Origin: Chitinophaga pinensis
GTDB lineage: Bacteria > Bacteroidota > Bacteroidia > NS11-12g > UBA955
Assembly: GCA_945871905.1 (NCBI GenBank)
Contig: CAMBXL010000009.1
Span: 1 to 64,000 of the forward strand
Length of the DNA: 64,000 bases
Direction of reading: 5' to 3'
A model generated the notes under the pieces. That model was not told where the DNA came from, made no database searches, and saw only the letters and a program-made list of their open reading frames with translations. This document shows positions 26,678 through 35,400 of the stretch, piece after piece; within the stretch, counting starts at the first letter, position 1, and each line of letters opens with the position of its first letter. The translations under genes were made by a program, and so were the position numbers.

Positions 26678-29176
26678 ATGAATTTCAAAAAACTTTTTGA
26701 ATCTTTTATGCCACATGGCATTGCCATTCTTGTTTTTTTCCTTGTTGGATACATTTATTTCGTTAAAACGTTCAACGGCTATTCCCACAACGAAGAAGAC
26801 GTTACCCAAGGCCTACTAAAAGGCACTGAAATCGCCAAATATACCGACAAAGATGGCGAGTTTCCGGGATGGACAAATAACATTTTTTCGGGCATGCCTT
26901 CGGTCCTAATTAAGGGAAAAAGCAGCGGCAATCAGATTAAAACCTACAATTATCTTGCTCCTTTCAGCCATCAATCTTACCCTTTTAAAATACTTTTCCT
27001 CTCTTTCATAGGTTTTTATTTACTAATGAATGCCTTTGGCTTCAAACCATTAATGGGTGCACTCGCCTCCATTGCATTCGGTTTTGCCACCTATAGCATC
27101 AGTAGTATTGAGGCTGCACACTATACCAAAGTCCTTGCCATGGCTTTAATGCCTGCTATTATCGGTTCAATGCACTTACTTTACAAAGGCAATTATTTTA
27201 AAGGTGGTGTAACTTTGGCGTTCAACTTAGCCCTTCAAGTTTACTATTTCCACTATCAAATAACATACTACACTGTTATATGTATGTTCATCCTAGTGGT
27301 GTTTTATCTAATACAGGCTATCAAAGAAAGCAATATCAAAACCTTCATTATCGCTTCTTTAATTGCTATTATTGCCGGCGCCACAGGGGTTGCCTCAAAT
27401 ATCACCAAATTAAAATCAACTTCTGAATTTGCCCAAAATACCATGCGTGGAGGTAATGATATGGCTAAAGTTGATGAAAATGTCAAACAAAAAGAAACTG
27501 GCAAAAATGGATTAGACCGTGAATATGCTTTTTCTTGGAGTTATGACATTGGCGAAACATTTACGCTCTTAATTCCCAATTTTTATGGTGGCAGCAGTCG
27601 TGAGAAATTAAGTAAATCGTCAGAATTTTACAAAACCACTCAAAATGAAGAAGCCATTAATGATGGGTTGCCAATGTATCATGGCAGTATGCAATTTACT
27701 TCAGGCCCCATATACATCGGTGCTGTATTAATCTTTTTGTTTGTTCTAGGGCTATTTGCCGTAAAAGGACCTATTAAATGGGCGTTACTTACTTTAACTT
27801 TGGTTTCTTTCATACTGGGTTGGGGCCGACATTTTGGAATAATCAATAACTTTTTGTTTGATTACTTGCCATACTACAACAAGTTTAGAACCCCTATGAT
27901 GGCATTTTGTATTGCTCAAGTTACTATTCCACTTTTAGGCTTTTTGGGACTTAAAGAAATCTTTGACAATTACAAAGTGAACCAAAAGTTAAAAACTAAT
28001 TTCAATTTCAACTTTGGCGAATTATATCAAAATACCAAAAATTCAAGTTGGTATAAAGTATGGGTCTCATTCTTAATTGTTGGTGGATTTTGTTTACTAA
28101 TGGCTATTGCAGGACCTGTTTTTGTTGACATGGGAGGTCTTGTTGACGAAGAATTGAAAAAAGGAGGCAATGGAAATATTATCAGTGTATTGAAAGAAGA
28201 CAGAGCCTCTTTACTTAGAAAAGATGCTTTCAGATCATTTATATTTATTGCTTTGGCATTTGGATTTATTTGGTCAATGTTCAATGCTCAAATCAAAAAA
28301 AATACTGCAATATTGTTAATCGGCATTATAGCAGCAGTGGATTTAATTGGGGTTGACTGGCGCTACTTAAATTGGGATGATTTTACGTTCCAAAAAGGGA
28401 CAGTTACCGAGAGAATTCCTGAACAAACAGACAAACAAATAATGTCCGACAAAGACCCACACTTTAGGGTGTTTGACTTAACTCGTGACCCATTCAATAA
28501 CAATGAAGGTGCGGCATTCCATAAAATGATTGGCGGTTATGACCCTGCTAAATTGAGCCGTTACCAAGACTTAATTTCTAATTTTTTAAGTACCAAAGAA
28601 TACCAAGACAAAGGGTTAGACATGTTGAATTGTAAATATTTAATTGGCGCTGTTGAAAACCAAAAAGTGGCGGTTAACAGACCTACTGCTAATGGAAATG
28701 CGTGGTTTATTTCCAACTTGGTAAACACTTCGAATGCAAAAGAGGAGATGGACCAATTAAAAGTCATTGATAATAAAGTAAGTGCGACGTTTAACAACTC
28801 TTTCGCAAACAACAGTACCATTAAAAACACAAGCTTTACCAAAGACAGTACAGCAACTATCAAATTATTAAGCTACCATCCAGACACAATGGTTTACCAA
28901 TCGACCAACAGCAATGAAGGTTATGCTGTATTTTCTGAGATATATTACGGCAATTGGAAAGCTAAGATAGATGGCAAACCTGTAGATATTAACAAAGTAA
29001 ATTACACCCTTAGAGGACTAAATGTAGGTGCCGGCACTCACAACATTGTTTTGTATTACGACAAAGGCAGTAACACAACCGACTTAGTAGAAAAGACAGC
29101 CTCTTGGACTATCCTTTTATTAATGATTGTGATGATTGCGCTTTGGATAAAACCTTTTGTAATAACAAACAAATGA
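26678..29176 (+). CDS. YfhO-family multi-pass membrane protein (GT-C type)
   Basis: 832 residues, with about twelve transmembrane helices in the first ~560 residues and again at the extreme C-terminus (ASWTILLLMIVMIALWI). A long soluble segment lies between ~570 and 800 and ends in the YfhO hallmark SEIYYGNWKAKIDGKPVDI...RGLNVGAGTHNIVLYY. YfhO proteins are GT-C-fold membrane proteins; Bacillus homologues glycosylate lipoteichoic acid. The Bacteroidota role is unproven, but the flanking glycosyltransferases support a glycan-decorating function. A near-consensus TTACTTTG precedes the ATG by ~8 bases. Overlaps the next gene by ATGA. Confidence 0.85.
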   Translation: MNFKKLFESFMPHGIAILVFFLVGYIYFVKTFNGYSHNEEDVTQGLLKGTEIAKYTDKDGEFPGWTNNIFSGMPSVLIKGKSSGNQIKTYNYLAPFSHQSYPFKILFLSFIGFYLLMNAFGFKPLMGALASIAFGFATYSISSIEAAHYTKVLAMALMPAIIGSMHLLYKGNYFKGGVTLAFNLALQVYYFHYQITYYTVICMFILVVFYLIQAIKESNIKTFIIASLIAIIAGATGVASNITKLKSTSEFAQNTMRGGNDMAKVDENVKQKETGKNGLDREYAFSWSYDIGETFTLLIPNFYGGSSREKLSKSSEFYKTTQNEEAINDGLPMYHGSMQFTSGPIYIGAVLIFLFVLGLFAVKGPIKWALLTLTLVSFILGWGRHFGIINNFLFDYLPYYNKFRTPMMAFCIAQVTIPLLGFLGLKEIFDNYKVNQKLKTNFNFNFGELYQNTKNSSWYKVWVSFLIVGGFCLLMAIAGPVFVDMGGLVDEELKKGGNGNIISVLKEDRASLLRKDAFRSFIFIALAFGFIWSMFNAQIKKNTAILLIGIIAAVDLIGVDWRYLNWDDFTFQKGTVTERIPEQTDKQIMSDKDPHFRVFDLTRDPFNNNEGAAFHKMIGGYDPAKLSRYQDLISNFLSTKEYQDKGLDMLNCKYLIGAVENQKVAVNRPTANGNAWFISNLVNTSNAKEEMDQLKVIDNKVSATFNNSFANNSTIKNTSFTKDSTATIKLLSYHPDTMVYQSTNSNEGYAVFSEIYYGNWKAKIDGKPVDINKVNYTLRGLNVGAGTHNIVLYYDKGSNTTDLVEKTASWTILLLMIVMIALWIKPFVITNK

Positions 29177-29916
29177 TATTATCTGTCATTAGCATCTGTT
29201 ACAATAATTTAAATGGCTTAAAAAAAACATTAGAATCTTTTGAAAACCATCCCCATTTAAAAGACATAGAATTTGTCATCATAGATGGGAATTCAACGGA
29301 CGGGACTAAAGATTTTTTAAAAACACAAACGCTTACACAAAACTATTTGTCGGAGCCAGACAAGGGTATTTACAACGCAATGAACAAGGGTTTGTGGCGT
29401 TCAAAAGGTCAGTATATTTGGTTTTTGAATTCAGGGGATTATGCTTTCAGTCCTGAAATCATTTCAGAAATAATTGAAATTTGCCACAAAAATCCGGATG
29501 CTATTTACGGAGAAACCATGATGGTAGGTGGCAATGGACTAGCCTTGGGGACCCGTTCTGATTTAAGCACAAGACCATTACCTGCACAACTCACCTGGGA
29601 ATCTTTTAAATTTGGCATGAACGTAAGTCATCAATCTTTTATCATTAAACGCTCTGTAGCTTTGCCTTATGATGAAAAACTAAAATATGTTTCAGACATT
29701 GATTGGATGATTCGCTGTTTGAAAAACTGCAAACAAGTGATAAATCTGCATCAAATCATCGCTTGTTTTACTTTAGATGGGTTTTCGACGCAAAAACGCA
29801 AAGAGAGTAATAAAGAAAGGTTTACGGTTTTGCAAAACCATTATGGTGTAATTCCAAATTTGTTCAACCACATGGTTATATCAATAAGAAAACTGCTTAG
29901 TTTAAATAAGCTTTAA
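29173..29916 (+). CDS. GT2-family (WcaA-like) glycosyltransferase
   Basis: 247 residues from the ATG at 29173, which overlaps the yfhO stop as ATGA and begins directly with the first GT-A strand (MILSVISICYNNLNGL). Earlier in-frame codons would only add yfhO-overlapping residues. Donor-binding residues are visible: EFVIIDGNSTDGT (~35-47), SEPDKGIYNAMNKG (~60-73) and the LNSGD metal-binding region (~87-91). The group usually extends surface polysaccharides. It converges with the aminotransferase gene, two bases apart. Confidence 0.88.
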   Translation: MILSVISICYNNLNGLKKTLESFENHPHLKDIEFVIIDGNSTDGTKDFLKTQTLTQNYLSEPDKGIYNAMNKGLWRSKGQYIWFLNSGDYAFSPEIISEIIEICHKNPDAIYGETMMVGGNGLALGTRSDLSTRPLPAQLTWESFKFGMNVSHQSFIIKRSVALPYDEKLKYVSDIDWMIRCLKNCKQVINLHQIIACFTLDGFSTQKRKESNKERFTVLQNHYGVIPNLFNHMVISIRKLLSLNKL

Positions 29917-29918
29917 AA

Positions 29919-31193
29919 TTAAGCGCTTAACTCTTTTATTGCATTAGACAATGCATCTATCTCTTTTATGGAATTATACAAATGAGGTGTAATTCTTACC
30001 CCTTTAACATGGGGATGATTAATGGCAACTGTGTATATAGAATAACGTTCAAAAAGCAAATCAGCCAAAGCATCAGGTTCCATTCCTTTGATGCCAAAAT
30101 TGGCAATGGCGCCACTTCTGTTTTCATCAAATGGGGTATTTAATTGCAACTTACTTGAATTTGGGTCAAGCTTGAAATACCAATTTGCTTTTAATGATTT
30201 CAATCTTTGCTCCTTGTTTACATCTCCTATCGCTTGGTGAAACTGAATAGCAACGGGAATGGTTTGTAATGAATTTATAGGTCGTGTTCCTTGGTGTTCA
30301 AACTTTCTTATATTATTGATAGGCCAATCGCTGTCTGCCATTAATGGAAAAATCTTTTCAATATGGGTTAGTTTTACTTTAAGAACGCCCACACCGATAG
30401 GACAACACAACCACTTGTGTAAACTTGCGGCAAAATAATCAGCTTTGTGAACTAAATTCCCCATACTAACATGAGCAACGGAATGAGCAGCATCTACCAT
30501 TACCTCTATTTGTTTTTGATGCGCTAAATCAATAATTTTTTCTGCAGGAATAATATGACCCGTTAAGTTGATTAAATGGGTGAGATGAATGACTTTGGTT
30601 TTGGCATTCACCAAACTCATGTAAGCATCGATAACTTCTTCATCATTTTTTGGCTGCAAGGGTAATTGTGCAATTTTCACAACGATTCCTGACCTTTTAA
30701 CTTGTTGTTGAAAAGCGGCCACCATACTGCCATAATCTTGATTTCCTATAATCACCTCATCCCCTTTTTTCCATGGGTAACCAGAAATAACGGTATTCAA
30801 AGATTCTGTTGTATTTCTTGTGATGGCTACCTCTTCGGGAGATTGCCCCAAAAAAGCGGCTAAGTTCAATCGGGCATTTTCTATTTCCTGCTCTTGCTCT
30901 TTGCGCATAAACCAACTAATTTTCTTATTTATTTCGGTTTCTTTGGAAGTATGATAAGCCAAGGTGGACATTGGTTGAGGACTGAAATAACCATTTTCTA
31001 AATTTATAAACTTCGTTTGTTTATCGAATAAAGAAGAAATGTAGGCCCAATAAGATTCACTGTCGGGATTGAGCTTTGCTAGTTGTTGTTTTATATCATC
31101 CATATTATTATTACCCCACGATAGAATTGGATAAGGCAAAGTAAGACCAAGTGCTAAAGAGCTATTTTTTAAAAAGGTTTTTCTATCCATCAT
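29919..31193 (-). CDS. Class V PLP-dependent aminotransferase (isopenicillin N epimerase-like)
   Basis: 424 residues. The class V core includes VAITRNTTESLNTVISG, the PLP-Asp region VMVDAAHSVAH (~232-242) and the Schiff-base lysine in ASLHKWLCCPIG (~255-266). The N-terminus (DRKTFLKNSSLALGLTLPYPILSW) looks like an export signal, with an RK variant of the twin-arginine motif, so the folded PLP enzyme could be sent to the periplasm by Tat. Substrate is unknown. It lies downstream of recA but after a strong terminator, so it is probably transcribed separately. Confidence 0.82.
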   Translation of the reverse strand: MMDRKTFLKNSSLALGLTLPYPILSWGNNNMDDIKQQLAKLNPDSESYWAYISSLFDKQTKFINLENGYFSPQPMSTLAYHTSKETEINKKISWFMRKEQEQEIENARLNLAAFLGQSPEEVAITRNTTESLNTVISGYPWKKGDEVIIGNQDYGSMVAAFQQQVKRSGIVVKIAQLPLQPKNDEEVIDAYMSLVNAKTKVIHLTHLINLTGHIIPAEKIIDLAHQKQIEVMVDAAHSVAHVSMGNLVHKADYFAASLHKWLCCPIGVGVLKVKLTHIEKIFPLMADSDWPINNIRKFEHQGTRPINSLQTIPVAIQFHQAIGDVNKEQRLKSLKANWYFKLDPNSSKLQLNTPFDENRSGAIANFGIKGMEPDALADLLFERYSIYTVAINHPHVKGVRITPHLYNSIKEIDALSNAIKELSA

Positions 31194-31214
31194 TAATTTT
31201 TTTTAAATTTTTAA

Positions 31215-31247
31215 TAAAAAAGCCCCAATCTCTAAAGGAGTTGGGGC
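31215..31247 (-). terminator. Rho-independent terminator of recA
   Basis: On the minus strand GCCCCAACTC and AGATTGGGGC form a GC-rich stem, with a small bulge and AT loop, followed by TTTTTTA. It lies ~30 bases past the recA stop. Confidence 0.85.
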
Positions 31248-31278
31248 AATTTTGTGACACACATAAACAAACAATATT

Positions 31279-32316
31279 TTATTCTTCAGTGGTTGAGGTA
31301 TCTTCAGCTATCTGAATTTGTCCACTGTTTAATTTATCTTTAAGTTTAGCTTCTATTTCTTTTTGCATTTCCGCATTGTCTTCAATTAAGTCTTTTACAG
31401 TATCTCTACCTTGACCTAACTTAGTTCCTTCATAACTGAACCATGAACCGCTTTTTTGGATAATGCCATGTTCAACAGCTAAGTCGAGCACTTCACCTGC
31501 ACGAGAAATTCCTCTACCGTACATAATATCAAACTCAATGACTCTGAAAGGCGGTGCAACTTTATTTTTAGCAACTTTCACTTTTGTTCTGTTACCTACT
31601 ATTTCATCACCATCTTTAATTTGACCTATTCTACGAATGTCTATTCTTACAGAAGCATAAAATTTCAATGCATTACCACCCGTTGTGGTTTCTGGATTTC
31701 CAAACATAACACCAATTTTATCACGCAATTGGTTAATAAAAATACAGATACAACCTGTTTTGTTAATTGTTCCTGTTAACTTTCTTAATGCTTGAGACAT
31801 TAAACGAGCATGTAAACCCATTTTGCTGTCACCCATATCACCTTCTATCTCTGCTCTTGGCACCAAGGCAGCAACAGAATCCACAACAATAACATCTATT
31901 GCACCTGAACGAATTAAATTATCTGCAATTTCCAATGCTTGCTCCCCGTCATCCGGTTGAGAAATCAATAATTCTGAAGTTTTAATTCCTAGTTTTTGAG
32001 CATAAAATTTATCAAAAGCATGTTCAGCATCAATAAATGCGCATAGGCCACCTTTTTTCTGAGCCTCAGCTATACAGCTTAACGCTAATGTCGTTTTACC
32101 ACTACTTTCAGGACCATAAATTTCGATGATTCTTCCCTTAGGGAAGCCGCCTACACCTAATGCCAAATCCAAACCAAATGAACCTGTTGAGATAACCTCA
32201 GTAGTTACTACGGTTTTGTCGTCCATCTTCATGATAACGCCTTTACCATAACTTTTTTCAAGTTTATCTATTGTAAGCTTTAACGCTTTTGCTTTTTCCG
32301 AAATTGATTCTGCCAT
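31279..32316 (-). CDS. recA: Recombinase RecA
   Basis: 345 residues, standard length. Walker [10 protein letters not shown] at 68-76, [16 protein letters not shown] (Walker B), the L1/L2 DNA-binding loops ([42 protein letters not shown]) and the C-terminal domain. It forms filaments on single-strand DNA for homologous recombination and induces SOS self-cleavage. A variant -7 element (TTATTTCG) lies ~14 bases upstream of the ATG. No LexA-type operator was recognised. recX is elsewhere in the window and not co-transcribed. Confidence 0.98.
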   Translation of the reverse strand: MAESISEKAKALKLTIDKLEKSYGKGVIMKMDDKTVVTTEVISTGSFGLDLALGVGGFPKGRIIEIYGPESSGKTTLALSCIAEAQKKGGLCAFIDAEHAFDKFYAQKLGIKTSELLISQPDDGEQALEIADNLIRSGAIDVIVVDSVAALVPRAEIEGDMGDSKMGLHARLMSQALRKLTGTINKTGCICIFINQLRDKIGVMFGNPETTTGGNALKFYASVRIDIRRIGQIKDGDEIVGNRTKVKVAKNKVAPPFRVIEFDIMYGRGISRAGEVLDLAVEHGIIQKSGSWFSYEGTKLGQGRDTVKDLIEDNAEMQKEIEAKLKDKLNSGQIQIAEDTSTTEE

Positions 32317-32420
32317 AACTCTATGTTACGAAATAAGACAATAAAGCCCTGCACTTATTCACAATTTAGTTGGTATTATTCACACACAAAGTGTCACAAA
32401 TGAGTGATTAAAACTTACAC

Positions 32421-32642
32421 TTACAAATCAAACCGAATGTAACCGACTCCAATGCTTTCATAATAAGCAATTTCATCATCGGCAAGCAAATTCCGCACAA
32501 TTATTTTGAACCCTTTACAGTGTAGTAAATCTATTTTGTCTTTGCTCAATTTGTTTCCTTTATTAATTTTAAGGGGAATCAACTTAGACAATTCAACAAA
32601 CAAAATCTGGCTTTTATTGAACAGCCAATCAAATCCTTTCAA
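32421..32642 (-). CDS. Small ORF, possibly a remnant of a TIM-barrel phosphodiesterase
   Basis: 73 residues with a TTG start, overlapping the cyclophilin gene's end by 14 bases. The C-terminal half, KDKIDLLHCKGFKIIVRNL then DDEIAYYESIGVGYIRFD, has the shape of the last strand-helix-strand of glycerophosphodiester phosphodiesterases (helix, GxKVxV strand, GV-D-I-x-TD). No N-terminal catalytic part exists nearby. It is either a decayed gene tail or a chance ORF; a translated small protein is the third option. Confidence 0.3.
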   Translation of the reverse strand: MKGFDWLFNKSQILFVELSKLIPLKINKGNKLSKDKIDLLHCKGFKIIVRNLLADDEIAYYESIGVGYIRFDL

Positions 32643-34212
32643 TCTCCAAAATCACATCGCCCACCACCAATTGATTGACAAGCTCCATCCCTTGAATAAC
32701 CTCTGCAAAAATAGTGTAACGTCCATCTAAATTCTGTGTGTAAGTGTGGGTAATAAAAAACTGTACCCCTTCGGAATCTTTGCCTACAGAGGCCAAACCC
32801 ACACTACCGGGTTGGTATGACAAATAATTAGAAAACTCACTGCGTTGATTCCAACTCAAGGAACCCCATCCATCTCCACGTGGACACCCACCTTGAACTA
32901 CAAAGTTGGGAACCATTCTATGGAAATATTTATCATTGTAATAGCCAGAATCTACCAGTTTTAAAAAATTAGCAACAGAGGCAGGCGCTTCATTCACTTT
33001 ACATTCTATAATAATATCCCCCTTATTGGTCTTTATTTTAACCTTTTGGTTTTGTGGCACTTTTACAATGTAATACCAATCTATTGGGTTTTGATACCCT
33101 GTTGTAAAATAACTTTCATATTGGTATTTTTTGCCTTCAAAACTCAAAATGGCTTTTTCCAAATCAACCCAAACCTCAAAATCACGTGGTAATTCCAATT
33201 TTTGTTGTACAAGTAACAAATTTTCCTTGGTGACCTCAACTTTTCTATTGGACAAATTTTGGTCCTTTACGTATTCTGCCATTCTGGAAATGAGGGCAAC
33301 ATCTCCACTTTCGAATACTTTATTTATTAAACCTGAATTGATTTTTTCATTCCAACCAATCATTTGCCAGTATTTTTTAATATACCTGTCCAGTGCTTCA
33401 TAGCGGACTAAACTGTGATTTTGGGAATGAACCAATTGCAGTAAAACTTCGTCAGTAAACAAGGAATCTTTGATATAGTTATGTTGCTTATAAGGAGAAC
33501 TTATGCTTTTTAAATAAGCATCTACTGAGGTATAATTATTTTGGATTCTTTTATTCTGAATTTCTCTATCTGAACCAACTGTAGGGTTGGACTTGAATAA
33601 TTGATTATGAATAAACAAAATTCTGGGATTTGATAAATCCAATTGATTCAGTCTTTGGTTTAATCCTTCATGCCAAACATTTAAATTTTTTCTTTTATTA
33701 GCAAAGTACAAAGCCCTCCAATAAGAAGTCATATAATCTGTATTTTGGGAAAACAATTGAACGTTTGCAAAAAAATCGCTTAAATCTTTTTTAGAGGTTT
33801 TAGCAATGGCTTCCAAACAAACTCCTTTTACCTCCAAATTTTGTTCTTTATCAAAATATGGTACTAGTTTATTATTTTGCCAAGCATTCATTTGCCCTAA
33901 ACTGTAAATAATTGCTTTTCTAACCTGAGCTTGTTTTTCAAGTGGCAGCAAATCGAACAATTCACTCACTATGTTTGTATCCTGCACACTTGCAAATGCC
34001 AAACAAGCAGCTTCCCTGTATATGGGATTTTGGTGAGTAAAATAAACTTTGAGCGAGTCAGATTCTTGGTTGTATTGAAAGGTGTATATACGCTTTAGTT
34101 GTTCATCATTTGAAAACCTATTTTGTGCAAATATGACACTTGTAAAGAAAATAAAAAACAAAAAAAACAAAGTTTTGAATGCCCTATTATTCATTGATTT
34201 ATTTATATACAT
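32629..34212 (-). CDS. Secreted cyclophilin-type peptidyl-prolyl isomerase with helical repeats
   Basis: 527 residues. A signal peptide follows Met7 (MNNRAFKTLFFLFFIFFTSVIFAQ), so 34194 may be the true start. Residues ~45-370 are a HEAT-like alpha-helical region (REAACLAFASVQDTNIVSELFDLL, VRKAIIYSLGQM). Residues ~395-527 are a cyclophilin domain: IKTNKGDIIIE, YYNDKYFHRMVPNFVVQGGCPRGDG (catalytic Arg/Phe region), GVQFFIT and LDGRYTIFAEVI. It would catalyse proline isomerisation of exported proteins in the periplasm, with the repeats holding clients. Confidence 0.87.
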   Translation of the reverse strand: MYINKSMNNRAFKTLFFLFFIFFTSVIFAQNRFSNDEQLKRIYTFQYNQESDSLKVYFTHQNPIYREAACLAFASVQDTNIVSELFDLLPLEKQAQVRKAIIYSLGQMNAWQNNKLVPYFDKEQNLEVKGVCLEAIAKTSKKDLSDFFANVQLFSQNTDYMTSYWRALYFANKRKNLNVWHEGLNQRLNQLDLSNPRILFIHNQLFKSNPTVGSDREIQNKRIQNNYTSVDAYLKSISSPYKQHNYIKDSLFTDEVLLQLVHSQNHSLVRYEALDRYIKKYWQMIGWNEKINSGLINKVFESGDVALISRMAEYVKDQNLSNRKVEVTKENLLLVQQKLELPRDFEVWVDLEKAILSFEGKKYQYESYFTTGYQNPIDWYYIVKVPQNQKVKIKTNKGDIIIECKVNEAPASVANFLKLVDSGYYNDKYFHRMVPNFVVQGGCPRGDGWGSLSWNQRSEFSNYLSYQPGSVGLASVGKDSEGVQFFITHTYTQNLDGRYTIFAEVIQGMELVNQLVVGDVILEIERI

Positions 34213-34378
34213 AGATTAATCGTTTTACTATAAATATTTATTACCTACTAATATCAAATTCAAAAGGGAATTACCAGAGTGATTCTGAATAAAAGCACAA
34301 AGCACAATCAATTGAGCAGCTTTTTCCTGAATGACGATCGAACCAATAATCACTCGAGGCTTCGGGAAACCCCTAACC

Positions 34379-34396
34379 TCCCGATAGCTATCGGGA
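34379..34396. repeat. Perfect 18-base palindrome TCCCGATAGCTATCGGGA
   Basis: Located in the 369-base gap between rlmB and the cyclophilin gene. It shares its TCCCGA..TCGGGA ends with the palindromes at 51129-51147 and 51230-51248. Flanks are CCCCTAACC and CCCTTAACC, themselves near-repeats. Confidence 0.85.
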
Positions 34397-34445
34397 CCCT
34401 TAACCATATAAACACTTTCAACCATTTAAACCATTAAACACCTAT

Positions 34446-34574
34446 ACAACTAAACACCCTTCGAGAACCTCAGGGTGACACTAATAACCCTTTAAACAAG
34501 TTAAACCCTATAAACCCCTAAACAACTCAACAACTAAACACCCTTCGAGAGCCTCAGGGTGACACTATTAACCC
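34446..34574. repeat. Two ~45-base direct copies of a CACCCTTCGAG..CTCAGGGTG palindromic unit
   Basis: Copies lie at about 34446-34490 and 34530-34574, nearly identical. Each has an imperfect hairpin (CACCCT, then TCGAGAACCTC or TCGAGAGCCTC, then AGGGTG) with shared flanks ACAACTAAA and ACACTA(A/T)TAACCCTT. The intervening DNA is simple AAACCCTTTAAAC-like sequence. A related fragment occurs at 42293-42360. No ORF in the 34213-34581 gap looks real. Confidence 0.8.
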
Positions 34575-34581
34575 TTAACAC

Positions 34582-35334
34582 TTAACCATCAACCATATTC
34601 TGCCTTACCACTTCATACATAATGATAGCTGCTGCAACAGACACATTCAATGAATCCAATTCGCTATTCATAGGTATTTTTACCAACTTATTGGCTAGTT
34701 TTAAAATAGTTGGATGAATACCCTCCTCCTCATTACCCACAACCACTACACAAGGACGCGTTAATGGCTCAAAATAAAGTTCTTTATTGGCTTTTTCTGA
34801 ACCACATATAATTTGGAAACCATCGTCTTTGAGGTGTTTTATGGTTTGGAAAAAGTTCCCTGTTCTACAAACTGGCAAATGCAATAAAGCTCCTGCTGAT
34901 GTTTTAATGGCATCTTCACTTACTGTTACTGAATTTTTTTCAGGAATGATTACACCTGCAAATCCTGCAGCATGTGCCGTTCTTGCTATTGCACCAAAAT
35001 TTCTAACATCTGTAATCCTGTCTAACGCAATAAAACAAGGTTCTTTGTCTTTTTCGATTAACTGTTTGGCCAACTCTTCTGCTACATAGTATTTAATAGG
35101 AGAAATTTTGGCAACTACACCTTGGTGATTTCCATTGCGTGACAATGAATTCAACTTTTCAATAGGCACTTCGGTATAAATAACATGATGTCTATTAAGT
35201 ATTTGCTTAATAAACTTGAGACTTTCGCCTATTCCTTTTTGAACATATACTTTAAGGAAAGTTGTGTTTTTCGAAAGTGCTTCCTCTAAGGGTCTTATTC
35301 CGAATATTATATTTTTTTCTTCGTTCTCTCTCAT
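34582..35334 (-). CDS. rlmB: TrmH-family rRNA 2'-O-ribose methyltransferase (RlmB-like)
   Basis: 250 residues. An N-terminal substrate-binding domain (IFGIRPLEEALSKNTTFLKVYV) precedes the SPOUT knotted domain with the three motifs NFGAIARTAHAAGFAGVI (~110-127), VVVGNEEEGIHPTIL (~198-212) and IPMNSELDSLNVSVAAAIIMYE (~222-243). RlmB methylates G2251 of 23S rRNA in E. coli; other TrmH enzymes are close, so the exact site is inference. It follows the DUF2723 gene's terminator and seems to be a single-gene unit. Confidence 0.88.
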   Translation of the reverse strand: MRENEEKNIIFGIRPLEEALSKNTTFLKVYVQKGIGESLKFIKQILNRHHVIYTEVPIEKLNSLSRNGNHQGVVAKISPIKYYVAEELAKQLIEKDKEPCFIALDRITDVRNFGAIARTAHAAGFAGVIIPEKNSVTVSEDAIKTSAGALLHLPVCRTGNFFQTIKHLKDDGFQIICGSEKANKELYFEPLTRPCVVVVGNEEEGIHPTILKLANKLVKIPMNSELDSLNVSVAAAIIMYEVVRQNMVDG

Positions 35335-35349
35335 TTTATTATTTTAAAC

Positions 35350-35374
35350 AAAAGACGCCTGTTAAGCGTCTTTT
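35350..35374 (-). terminator. Terminator hairpin downstream of the DUF2723 gene
   Basis: AAAAGACGC and GCGTCTTTT form a perfect 9-base-pair stem around a 7-base loop, followed on the minus strand by GTTTAAAAT. It sits 27 bases past the stop. Confidence 0.75.
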
Positions 35375-35400
35375 GAAGGGTTTAATATTTTGTAGACTAA

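Noticed and set aside
26615-26809. 64-residue minus-strand ORF opposite the yfhO start
   Set aside because: It overlaps the fkbM promoter and the strongly supported yfhO N-terminus.
34228-34425. 65-residue ORF on the minus strand after the cyclophilin gene
   Set aside because: It spans the TCCCGATAGCTATCGGGA palindrome and simple-sequence DNA, has no domain, and no promoter precedes it.
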